This document shows, in pieces, positions 1 through 5,283 of a DNA stretch of 5,283 bases (position 1 is the first letter of the stretch; every line of letters starts with the position of its first letter). Both the position numbers and the translations under genes were made by a program. The DNA is taken from NCBI GenBank assembly GCA_003484265.1, contig DNDO01000222.1, positions 1,024 through 6,306 of the forward strand, in the 5' to 3' direction. This stretch comes from Anaerolineae bacterium (GTDB taxonomy: Bacteria; Chloroflexota; Anaerolineae; Anaerolineales; Villigracilaceae). The notes under the pieces were generated by a model. That model worked only from the letters and a program-made list of their open reading frames with translations. It ran no database searches and had not been told where the DNA came from.

Positions 1-629
1 TGCAGGAAAAACAGGTCACCATTGGACGCGAGTCGCACCAGGTACCGAATCCGTTTCTGGTGCTGGCAACACAGAACCCGATCGAGACCGAAGGGACATA
101 TGCCCTGCCCGAAGCGCAGGTTGACCGTTTCATGCTGAAAGTACTGATCGATTACCCGACCTCGACTGAGGAGTTTGTCATTGTCGAGCGGATGACCGGC
201 ATGTTGAAATCTGTGCAAAAGGTGTTGACCATCGAGCAATTGCTCAAATTGCAAAAAGAGACAGACAAGGTATACGTGGACCCGGCTTTGATGGAATATG
301 CCGTCCGCATGGTGACCGCCACCCGCGACCCGGCCTCTGTGGATTTGGGTGATCTAAAGAAGTACATTATGTTTGGAGCAAGCCCGCGCGCTTCGATCAA
401 TTTGATCTTGACCGGAAAGGCTCTTGCTTTTGTGCGCGGACGCACCTACGCCCTGCCGCAAGACGTGCTGGATATGGCATTGGATGTGATGCGGCATCGT
501 GTTGTCCTATCGTATGAGGCGTTGTCCGATAATATTACCAGCGACACGATCCTCGAAAAAATTCTCGACCGAATTCCCATCCCTGTGGTGCCTTTGCATG
601 AACACGCCAGTATCCGCAACAGCGCCTGA
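1..629 (+). CDS. MoxR-family AAA+ ATPase, C-terminal part (5' truncated by window edge)
   Basis: This is the C-terminal ~208 residues of a MoxR-type AAA+ ATPase. The reading frame is open from base 3 and ends at TGA 627-629. Walker A and probably Walker B lie before the window. Visible landmarks are the sensor-1 segment LATQNPIE with the following EGTYALPEAQVDRF (nt 63-131), which is highly characteristic of MoxR. Next comes the lid region with GASPRAS (nt 375-395), whose Arg (387-389) is the expected sensor-2 residue. The C-terminal ILDRIPIP tail is also typical. MoxR proteins are thought to be ATP-driven chaperone-like remodellers that work with vWA-domain partners. The three genes downstream are exactly such partners (DUF58 and two vWA proteins), so this is probably the first or an early gene of that operon. 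Its last 32 nt overlap the DUF58 gene, which suggests translational coupling. Family assignment is confident; the specific substrate is unknown. Confidence 0.95.
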   Translation, partial: QEKQVTIGRESHQVPNPFLVLATQNPIETEGTYALPEAQVDRFMLKVLIDYPTSTEEFVIVERMTGMLKSVQKVLTIEQLLKLQKETDKVYVDPALMEYAVRMVTATRDPASVDLGDLKKYIMFGASPRASINLILTGKALAFVRGRTYALPQDVLDMALDVMRHRVVLSYEALSDNITSDTILEKILDRIPIPVVPLHEHASIRNSA

Positions 630-1503
630 GAGTATCCTCCTGCGGTTGGATTGGAACGTCATCCGCCGTCTGGATGGTTTGTTGCAGGGTGATTATCGTT
701 CCCTGTTCTATGGCTTTGGCGTAGACTTTGCCGACCTGCGCGAGTACCAGCCGGAGGATGATATCCGTTATATTGACTGGAACGTGACGGCGCGCATGGA
801 TACGCCGTATGTCCGTCAATATCACGAAGACCGCGAGATCACGGCATGGTTCCTGCTGGATATGAGTCCGTCTGTGGATTTTGGGATGAAGGACAATGAG
901 AAGCGGACGATGCTTATTGACTTTGTTACTGTGCTGGCGCGGTTGTTGACACGGCACGGGAACAGAGTAGGGGCGATGATGTTTGGGAGCCGAATTCAGC
1001 ATACAGTTCCTGCAAGAGGCGGTAAGGTGCAGGTGTTGCGCATGATCAACGATATGCTCAAACAGCCGCGTTTATCGAACACGCCGCGCACAAATCTCAA
1101 ATCCTTTTTTGAGGGCGCCTTATATTCCATGAAACGCCGTTCGCTGGTGTTTGTCATATCAGATTTTTTATCAGAACCGGGCTGGGAACGCCCGTTGAGC
1201 ATGTTGAGTCAAAAACATGAGGTGATCGCGATACGCCTGTCTGACCCGCGCGAAATGCATCTGCCTGATGTGGGCATGGTGATGATGGAAGACGCGGAGA
1301 CGGGCGAGCAGTTGTTCGTGGATACGCACGATGCGAAGTTCCGCAGGCGTTTTGTGGAGGCTGTCGAGAAGCGCGAGCAGGAATTGCAAAGCGCGTTCAA
1401 GCGGACGGGTGTAGATGTACTGTCGCTTTCAACGCAGGATGATCTGGTGAAGTCAATTATCCGTTTTGCGAAGCAGCGCCAACTGGCTCGCACGAAGCTG
1501 TAA
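598..1503 (+). CDS. DUF58 domain-containing protein (vWA-like MoxR partner)
   Basis: A 301-residue protein of the DUF58 family, the usual companion of MoxR ATPases. The family signature is present: R48-EYQPEDDIRYIDWNVTAR-66 matches the RxYxxGDDxRxIDWxxxAR pattern. A vWA-like fold follows, with FLLDMSPS carrying D88-x-S90-x-S92 (MIDAS-like), T165 in RTNL as a candidate third ligand, and VFVISDF with D189. No membrane segment is seen, so it is probably cytosolic; some DUF58 proteins have N-terminal helices, and this one is the short soluble type. ATG 598 was chosen because the frame upstream of it gives non-homologous, Cys/Arg-rich sequence lying wholly inside moxR. A weak GTGGTG (585-590) sits 7 nt before it. 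The gene starts 32 nt inside moxR and ends 8 nt before the next gene. The precise molecular function of the family is not established. Confidence 0.93.
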   Translation: MNTPVSATAPESILLRLDWNVIRRLDGLLQGDYRSLFYGFGVDFADLREYQPEDDIRYIDWNVTARMDTPYVRQYHEDREITAWFLLDMSPSVDFGMKDNEKRTMLIDFVTVLARLLTRHGNRVGAMMFGSRIQHTVPARGGKVQVLRMINDMLKQPRLSNTPRTNLKSFFEGALYSMKRRSLVFVISDFLSEPGWERPLSMLSQKHEVIAIRLSDPREMHLPDVGMVMMEDAETGEQLFVDTHDAKFRRRFVEAVEKREQELQSAFKRTGVDVLSLSTQDDLVKSIIRFAKQRQLARTKL

Positions 1504-1511
1504 ATTTTATT

Positions 1512-2510
1512 ATGTCATTTATCTGGTATTCCATGCTTGGATTGTTATCGATCGTTCCGCTTTTGGTGGTGATCTATTTCATTATGCAGAGGCAGCGCAG
1601 GAAGATCGTCGAAAGTTCGGGTTTTTCATTTGCGCAGGACATAAAACATCAAACGGGATTTCGCCGTCACATCCCTGCGTTGATCTTTCTGGTGGGAATC
1701 ACTGTCCTACTTGCTTCGCTGGCGCGCCCCAAGGCGACAGTCAGCTTGCCAAAATATGAGGGGACAGTCGTTCTGGTGTTCGATGTATCCGGCAGTATGA
1801 TGGCGGATGATGTCGCGCCCACGCGTATGGAAGCAGCAAAAGCGGCTGCGCTTGCATTCGTTGATAACCAGCCTGCCAGCATCCGCATTGGGGTTGTCGC
1901 GTTCAGTGATGGCGGCATAAGTGTGCAGGCTCCCAGTCCTAACCGAAACGCGACAGTTGCCACAATTGAGAGGCTCGTGCCCCGGCGCGGCACTTCACTA
2001 GGGAACGGGATATTGGTCGCGCTTAATGGGATCGCAGTGGACGCCGGCGACCCGCCGATCGTCAATACCAGCAATCTTTCAACATCTGATGATGTGATCG
2101 TCGCGCCGCAGGGATGGTATCCATCCGCCGCAATCGTCCTGTTCAGCGATGGTGAGAACAATGAGTTACCCGACCCGCTCCTCGTTACCGATCTGGCCGT
2201 GGATTTAGGTGTCCGTATTTATACGGTAGGGGTTGGGAGCGCGGCAGGCACAACCATCAATGTGGACGGTATGAGTATCCATACCCAGTTGGATGAGCCG
2301 TTGTTGATGCAGATCGCCGGTGTCTCCGGCGGGCAGTATTATCCCGCCAGTGATCAGGACCAGTTGGACCGCATCTATAACGACCTCGAACCGACCCTCT
2401 CCATCAAGCCCGAAGATATGGAGTTGACATCGCTATTTGCCGGGCTGGGTTTGCTCGTTTTTTCTATTGGTGGCGTCTTATCGTTCCTTTGGTTTGGACG
2501 TGTACTGTGA
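1512..2510 (+). CDS. membrane-anchored vWA-domain protein, BatA/BatB-like (first paralogue)
   Basis: A 332-residue vWA protein of the BatA/BatB type. TM1 spans about residues 6-25 and is followed by a basic stretch (QRQRRK, 26-31) that points to a cytosolic loop. TM2 spans about 54-71, then the vWA domain from about 84 to 295, then a C-terminal TM3 at about 306-327. This topology places the vWA domain on the outer face of the membrane. The MIDAS is complete by eye: D91-V-S-G-S95, T161 in RRGTS, and D213 in FSDGEN. The start ATG 1512 lies 8 nt after the DUF58 stop, with no recognisable Shine-Dalgarno in TAAATTTTATT, so translational coupling is likely. Compared with the downstream paralogue it carries a longer polar segment at about 178-204, between the T161 strand and the D213 strand. 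The role is inferred from the MoxR-vWA context: surface or envelope function, with metal-dependent protein binding. Whether it is BatA or BatB in the strict sense cannot be decided. Confidence 0.92.
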   Translation: MSFIWYSMLGLLSIVPLLVVIYFIMQRQRRKIVESSGFSFAQDIKHQTGFRRHIPALIFLVGITVLLASLARPKATVSLPKYEGTVVLVFDVSGSMMADDVAPTRMEAAKAAALAFVDNQPASIRIGVVAFSDGGISVQAPSPNRNATVATIERLVPRRGTSLGNGILVALNGIAVDAGDPPIVNTSNLSTSDDVIVAPQGWYPSAAIVLFSDGENNELPDPLLVTDLAVDLGVRIYTVGVGSAAGTTINVDGMSIHTQLDEPLLMQIAGVSGGQYYPASDQDQLDRIYNDLEPTLSIKPEDMELTSLFAGLGLLVFSIGGVLSFLWFGRVL

Positions 2511-2517
2511 AAATGGC

Positions 2518-2522
2518 AAGGA
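2518..2522 (+). promoter_or_regulatory. Shine-Dalgarno AAGGA for second vWA gene
   Basis: AAGGA sits 7 nt before ATG 2530 in the short 19-nt intergenic gap. It supports this start and independent ribosome loading. By contrast, the DUF58 and first vWA genes have weak or no visible site and probably depend on coupling to the gene before. Confidence 0.7.
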
Positions 2523-2529
2523 TAAATAA

Positions 2530-3591
2530 ATGAGTTTGCTCTGGCCTGGATTGTTGATCGTATTAATGATAATTCCACTTGCTGTCGGGGCATATATCAT
2601 TCTCATGCGGCGCAGGCGCAGGTTCACGATCCGTTATTCGAGCCTTGCCATCGTAAGTCAGGCTGCATCGCATCAATCATGGCTGAGGCGGCACCTCACA
2701 TTTCTCCTATTCCTGATTGCGCTCACAAGCCTTGCCTTTGCGCTGTCACGCCCTCACGCAACCGTCACTGTGCCATCGAACAAAGCCACAATCGTCCTTG
2801 CCATGGATGTTTCGCGCAGTATGTGTTCCACAGACATCGCTCCCAACCGTCTCGAAGTGGCAAAGGACGCGGCGCAGGCATTTGTCCAGAATCATAAGTC
2901 GGGCAGGCAGATCGGCATCGTGGCATTTGCCGGGTTTGCCGAATTGATCCAGCCTCCCACAACCAACACACAGTTGTTGATAGACGCCATCGAAAACCTG
3001 ACCACTGCCCGCAGGACAGCCATAGGAAGCGCCATCCTGCGCTCCATAGATACGATTGCGGAAGTGGATGATCGCGTCGCGCCCAGTGATAATGTCTCCG
3101 CTTCACCCGGGACGTTGGAACTGCCTCCGTCGGAACCAGAACCGTCGCCTCATATCATTGTCCTCCTGACAGACGGCGCAAGCAACTCCGGTCCCTACCC
3201 GTTGACGGCGGCTACACAGGCGGCGGCGCGCGGGATTCGCATTTATACGATTGGGTATGGGACTGCCAGTAACCAATCTCTTCTTAATTGCGGCGACCTT
3301 TTCCGCGACGAATTCGATTTTCAAGGGTTCGGCTTCGGCGCCCAGACAGGCTCGCAAGACTTCCGCTTGCAGATCGATGATGAAACGTTAAAACAAGTCG
3401 CAAATCTGACCGGCGGCACCTATTACTATGCCGCTAGCGCCGATGAACTTGAAGGTGTGTTCCAAAACCTGCCCACGTTTTTGGTTGCCACGCGAGAGAC
3501 AATTGAAATAAGCGTCTTCTTTACAGCTTTTGCGGCGATCATGATCCTGCTTGCCATCTACCTGTCGTTCCGTTGGTATCCGCTTTTGTGA
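2530..3591 (+). CDS. membrane-anchored vWA-domain protein, BatA/BatB-like (second paralogue)
   Basis: A 353-residue homologue of the preceding gene with the same plan. TM1 spans about 7-26, followed by a run of five arginines (27-31). TM2 spans about 55-72, the vWA domain about 86-315, and TM3 about 326-347. The MIDAS has D93-V-S-R-S97, T163 in RRTA and D215 in LLTDGAS. The two proteins align well from RRH before TM2 through the RPxATV and DVSxSM segments, which supports an ancient tandem duplication. Features peculiar to this copy are a Pro/Ser/Glu-rich linker (about 183-207) and an insertion at about 250-283, rich in Phe/Gly/Asp, with the segment FQGFGFGAQ and one Cys (C253). ATG 2530 is preceded by AAGGA (2518-2522) at 7-nt spacing, a good ribosome-binding site. 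It lies 19 nt after the previous stop, so it is very probably the same transcript. It appears to be the last gene of the operon. Confidence 0.92.
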   Translation: MSLLWPGLLIVLMIIPLAVGAYIILMRRRRRFTIRYSSLAIVSQAASHQSWLRRHLTFLLFLIALTSLAFALSRPHATVTVPSNKATIVLAMDVSRSMCSTDIAPNRLEVAKDAAQAFVQNHKSGRQIGIVAFAGFAELIQPPTTNTQLLIDAIENLTTARRTAIGSAILRSIDTIAEVDDRVAPSDNVSASPGTLELPPSEPEPSPHIIVLLTDGASNSGPYPLTAATQAAARGIRIYTIGYGTASNQSLLNCGDLFRDEFDFQGFGFGAQTGSQDFRLQIDDETLKQVANLTGGTYYYAASADELEGVFQNLPTFLVATRETIEISVFFTAFAAIMILLAIYLSFRWYPLL

Positions 3592-3602
3592 ACAAAGTCT
3601 TA

Positions 3603-3620
3603 CGCAATGTAATATTTGCG
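3603..3620. promoter_or_regulatory. small dyad CGCAA-N8-TTGCG upstream of the reductase gene
   Basis: A perfect 5-bp inverted repeat, CGCAA (3603-3607) and TTGCG (3616-3620), is separated by 8 AT-rich bases. It lies 11 nt after the vWA stop and overlaps the only plausible -35 position. It could be an operator half-site pair or a weak hairpin. There is no T-run after it, so it is not a classical terminator. A dyad this short can occur by chance. Confidence 0.3.
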
Positions 3621-3646
3621 GGGATGATGAGTTCAAAAACTATAAT
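3616..3646 (+). promoter_or_regulatory. candidate sigma-70-type promoter for the Grx-TrxR gene
   Basis: A perfect TATAAT (3641-3646) lies in the 79-nt gap before the reductase gene. The best -35 candidate is TTGCGG (3616-3621), which matches only the TTG of the consensus and has a long 19-bp spacer. There is no extended -10 TG. Transcription would begin around 3652-3654, giving a leader of about 18 nt that still contains the ribosome-binding site. The -10 is convincing in position and sequence; the -35 is weak, so an activator or a different sigma preference is possible. Confidence 0.5.
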
Positions 3647-3656
3647 AAAATCAAAC

Positions 3657-3661
3657 AGGAG
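3657..3661 (+). promoter_or_regulatory. Shine-Dalgarno AGGAG deciding the reductase start
   Basis: AGGAG (within CAGGAGAAAG) lies 9 nt before ATG 3671. It fixes the start of the reductase at 3671 rather than at the in-frame ATG 3551. The earlier ATG lies inside the preceding vWA gene and would add 40 residues unrelated to the family. Confidence 0.8.
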
Positions 3662-3670
3662 AAAGATCTT

Positions 3671-4903
3671 ATGAACGATCCCAAAGTGACCGTGTACGGC
3701 GCGTACTGGTGCCCCGATTGCCGCAGGGCGAAGAAGTTCCTAGGCGAACAATTCATTCCCTACAAGTGGGTTGATATCGAGCAGGATAAGAAAGCCGAAC
3801 AATATGTTCTTCAGCGAAACGACGGCAAACGTATCATTCCGACAATTGTGTTCGAGGACGATTCGTTCCTTGTCGAACCTTCGAATGCGGAACTTGCCAA
3901 AAAGCTTGGACTCAAGACCGAAGGTAAAAAGACCTACTACGATCTGATCATCATCGGCGGCGGACCTGCCGGATTAACGGCTTCCATCTATGCTTCCCGC
4001 GAGGGAATTGATACGCTTCTCGTTGAGCGTTCTGGCCTGGGCGGGCAGGCGGGGATCACAGTTGGGCTTGACAATTTTCCCGGCTTCCCCGAAGGCATCA
4101 GTGGACAGGAGTTCTCGGAGCGTGTGGCACAGCAGGCGCGGCGATTCGGGGTGGAAATGTTGCAGGCAGTGGATGTCGAACGACTCGAAATGGAAGAAGG
4201 CTATCATGAGGTATATACATCAGATGGCAGGCATTACCATTCACGAGCATTATTGATCGCCACCGGCGCGACATATCGCAGACTTGAAGTGCCCGGCGAG
4301 GAGGATTACATAGGTGCCGGCATCCACTTCTGTGCCACATGCGATGGTCCGTTCTATAAGGACTCGAAACAGATCGTGGTGATCGGCGGAGGAAACTCTG
4401 CGGTGGAGGAAGGTCTGCACCTCACCAACTTCACCGAGAAAGTGACCCTGCTCGTGCGCGGCGACAGCCTTACTGCAAGCCAGATCGCTATCGAAAAGGT
4501 CAACGAACCGACATCCGGTGTAGAAGTAAAATTCAATACGGTTGTCGAATCCTTTGAAGGCGAAGACTCGAAATTGAAATCGGTCAAATACAAGAATATG
4601 GTAACCGGAGAATCTGAAGAACTACACCCCGCCGCCGCGTTCGTATTTATTGGTCAAATGCCGAATACAGAATTCATGAAAGATTATGTCGAATTGGACG
4701 ATTACGGTTTTGCATTGACCGGGCACGATGTACAACATAGGTTAAAAGGGATGCCCGAACCGCTCCCGTTCGAAACAAGTGTGCCGGGCATCTTCGTCGC
4801 CGGGGATGCAAGGCATAATAGCACCAAGCAGGTTGCGTCCGCAGTGGGTGAGGGTGCAGCGGCGTCCATTTCAATACGGGAGTTTTTCAGAAGAAGCGAG
4901 TAG
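3671..4903 (+). CDS. trxB: glutaredoxin/mycoredoxin-like domain fused to thioredoxin reductase
   Basis: A 410-residue two-domain flavoprotein. Residues 1 to about 84 form a glutaredoxin-fold domain with YWCPDC (redox pair C14, C17), a probable cis-Pro P57 in IIPTIV, and the C-terminal VEPSNAELAKKLG typical of mycoredoxin-like proteins. Residues 89 to about 407 form a low-molecular-weight thioredoxin reductase. It has FAD-binding GGGPAG (96-101), a nucleotide-binding GGGNSAVEE (239-247), the redox-active C221-A-T-C224 followed by DG, and the C-terminal FAD motif GIFVAGDA (373-380) with KQVASAVGEGAAA. Expected activity is NAD(P)H to FAD to CATC to a disulfide, here plausibly the tethered CPDC domain; location is cytosolic. 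The usual HRRxxxR loop for the NADPH 2'-phosphate reads VRGDSLT (262-268), so cofactor preference is uncertain. The gene has its own probable promoter and ribosome-binding site. Typical TrxB is about 310-320 residues; the extra length is the N-terminal domain. Confidence 0.94.
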   Translation: MNDPKVTVYGAYWCPDCRRAKKFLGEQFIPYKWVDIEQDKKAEQYVLQRNDGKRIIPTIVFEDDSFLVEPSNAELAKKLGLKTEGKKTYYDLIIIGGGPAGLTASIYASREGIDTLLVERSGLGGQAGITVGLDNFPGFPEGISGQEFSERVAQQARRFGVEMLQAVDVERLEMEEGYHEVYTSDGRHYHSRALLIATGATYRRLEVPGEEDYIGAGIHFCATCDGPFYKDSKQIVVIGGGNSAVEEGLHLTNFTEKVTLLVRGDSLTASQIAIEKVNEPTSGVEVKFNTVVESFEGEDSKLKSVKYKNMVTGESEELHPAAAFVFIGQMPNTEFMKDYVELDDYGFALTGHDVQHRLKGMPEPLPFETSVPGIFVAGDARHNSTKQVASAVGEGAAASISIREFFRRSE

Positions 4904-4920
4904 TCGCTAAACGAGCAAGC

Positions 4921-4934
4921 CGCCGTCCTCGGCG
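4921..4934. other. short GC-rich hairpin after the reductase gene
   Basis: CGCCG-TCCT-CGGCG can form a 5-bp stem with a 4-nt loop, starting 18 nt after the reductase stop. No U-tract follows (the next bases are CTGTAATGG), so it does not qualify as an intrinsic terminator on sequence alone. It could be a 3'-end stabilising structure or chance. Confidence 0.3.
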
Positions 4935-4941
4935 CTGTAAT

Positions 4942-5008
4942 GGTATGGGATACCTTCGAGTACAATTTGGTATCCCGTATCTCTTTAATGAGCGGGATAC
5001 CATCCCGC
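4942..5008. repeat. cluster of overlapping palindromes built on GGGATACC / GGTATCCC
   Basis: This fills most of the 129-nt gap between the reductase and the amine oxidase-like gene. GGGATACC occurs at 4947-4954 and 4994-5001, and its reverse complement GGTATCCC lies between them at 4969-4976. Possible structures are: GGTAT-GGG-ATACC (4942-4954); an 8-bp stem 4947-4954/4969-4976; a 10-bp stem 4968-4977/4993-5002 with a 15-nt loop; and a perfect GCGGGAT-ACC-ATCCCGC (4992-5008). The second and third exclude each other, as do the third and fourth. No T-run follows any stem. This resembles a REP-like intergenic palindromic element or a switching leader; the choice cannot be made from one copy. Confidence 0.65.
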
Positions 5009-5032
5009 CCCGCGATATTTATCAGGTTATTT

Positions 5033-5283
5033 ATGAGTCCAAAAAACAAAACAGTCACGATCATTGGCGCCGGGCTTGCCGGTCTTTCTGCCGCGTTTGA
5101 CTTGCATCGCGCAGGTTGGAAAGTCATGGTTTTTGAAGCACGGGATCGTGTAGGCGGGCGCGTATACAGTCTGCGGAGTTTTTCAAATGGATTGGTAGCC
5201 GAGGGCGGCGGGGAATATATCGAAGAGAATCACACCCGCATGGTGGCACTTGCAAAACAATTCGGGTTCAAATTAGCGTCATC
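5033..5283 (+). CDS. flavin amine oxidase-like FAD-dependent oxidoreductase, N-terminus (3' truncated by window edge)
   Basis: The first 83 residues of a flavoprotein that continues beyond the window. The N-terminal dinucleotide-binding motif is VTIIGAGLAGLSAA (GxGxxG at residues 12-17). It is followed by the acidic residue E35 at the end of the second strand (VMVFEA), expected to bind the FAD ribose, and RDRVGGRV (37-44), the second FAD motif of the amine oxidase superfamily. The segment AEGGGEYI-EENHTRMVALAKQFG (56-78) matches the region where monoamine oxidases have a Gly-rich turn and a short helix. The reaction could be amine oxidation, or that of a related desaturase or protoporphyrinogen oxidase-like enzyme, since the substrate domain lies outside. 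ATG 5033 has a weak AGG (5024-5026) 6 nt upstream, and the residues before the GxGxxG motif fit a normal N-terminus. No signal peptide is seen. Confidence 0.85.
   Translation, partial: MSPKNKTVTIIGAGLAGLSAAFDLHRAGWKVMVFEARDRVGGRVYSLRSFSNGLVAEGGGEYIEENHTRMVALAKQFGFKLAS

Noticed and set aside
499..597. In-frame upstream start that would lengthen the DUF58 protein by 33 residues
   Set aside because: The added sequence is Cys/Arg/Ser-rich, lies wholly within moxR in another frame, and does not resemble the family N-terminus. ATG 598 gives a normal length.
535..1002. 155-codon open frame on the minus strand
   Set aside because: It lies opposite the DUF58 coding sequence, its product is rich in His/Gln/Arg with no recognisable domain, and it has no sensible start context; an antisense shadow.
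1667..2161. 164-codon open frame on the minus strand
   Set aside because: It lies opposite the first vWA gene and its composition follows the codon structure of that gene; no domain seen.
3551..3670. In-frame upstream ATG that would lengthen the reductase by 40 residues
   Set aside because: It overlaps the vWA gene, lacks a ribosome-binding site and places the TATAAT box inside the gene. ATG 3671 has AGGAG at good spacing and begins right at the redoxin fold.
4967..4989. Promoter TTGGTA ... TTTAAT before the amine oxidase-like gene
   Set aside because: The spacer is only about 11 bp, far too short for a sigma-70 promoter, and both boxes fall within the palindromes.
4968..5002. 10-bp hairpin as an intrinsic terminator of the reductase gene
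   Set aside because: No T-run follows the stem (next bases TCCCGCCCCGCG) and the 15-nt loop is long. Kept as a palindromic repeat instead.
4942..5008. CRISPR-like repeat or tRNA-like fold
   Set aside because: Only two 8-bp copies with one inverted copy, no regular spacers, and no cloverleaf or TPsiC-like arm.
4702..5127. 141-codon minus-strand open frame spanning the intergenic gap
   Set aside because: It runs antisense across the 3' end of the reductase, the palindromes and the start of the flavoprotein, with no family resemblance in its translation.

Overview
The window looks like ordinary chromosomal sequence from a bacterium of moderate G+C by eye. All genes lie on the plus strand, and coding is dense except for two intergenic gaps. 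No phage, insertion-sequence, CRISPR, rRNA or tRNA signal was seen. The gene set (a MoxR / DUF58 / double vWA operon, then a mycoredoxin-like/thioredoxin reductase fusion) resembles what I would expect in Chloroflexota (Anaerolineae-like). That is an impression from family resemblance, not a demonstrated assignment.

Region 1 (1-3591) is a tight four-gene cluster. It holds the C-terminal part of a MoxR-family AAA+ ATPase (cut by the left edge), a soluble DUF58 protein overlapping it by 32 nt, and two tandem, clearly homologous membrane-anchored vWA-domain proteins of the BatA/BatB type. This is the known MoxR-vWA arrangement. The AAA+ ATPase is thought to act as a chaperone-like remodeller. 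DUF58 is its usual cytosolic partner, and the vWA proteins present metal-dependent (MIDAS) adhesion domains on the outer face of the membrane. All three vWA-type proteins keep the D-x-S-x-S core of the MIDAS. The BatC/D/E genes that often follow in other phyla are not next in line here.

Region 2 (3592-4903) begins with a 79-nt gap holding a perfect TATAAT box, a small dyad and a strong Shine-Dalgarno sequence. It then carries a 410-residue fusion of an N-terminal CPDC glutaredoxin/mycoredoxin-like domain to a full thioredoxin reductase (CATC active site). The reductase lacks the usual HRRxxxR NADPH-phosphate signature.

Region 3 (4904-5283) is a 129-nt gap with a cluster of overlapping palindromes built on GGGATACC / GGTATCCC, which can fold into mutually exclusive hairpins. 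It is followed by the N-terminus of a flavin amine oxidase-like protein that runs off the right edge.

The most notable points are the fused reductase with its altered cofactor loop, the palindrome cluster, and the divergence of the two vWA paralogues. Nothing here clearly amounts to a wholly undescribed system.
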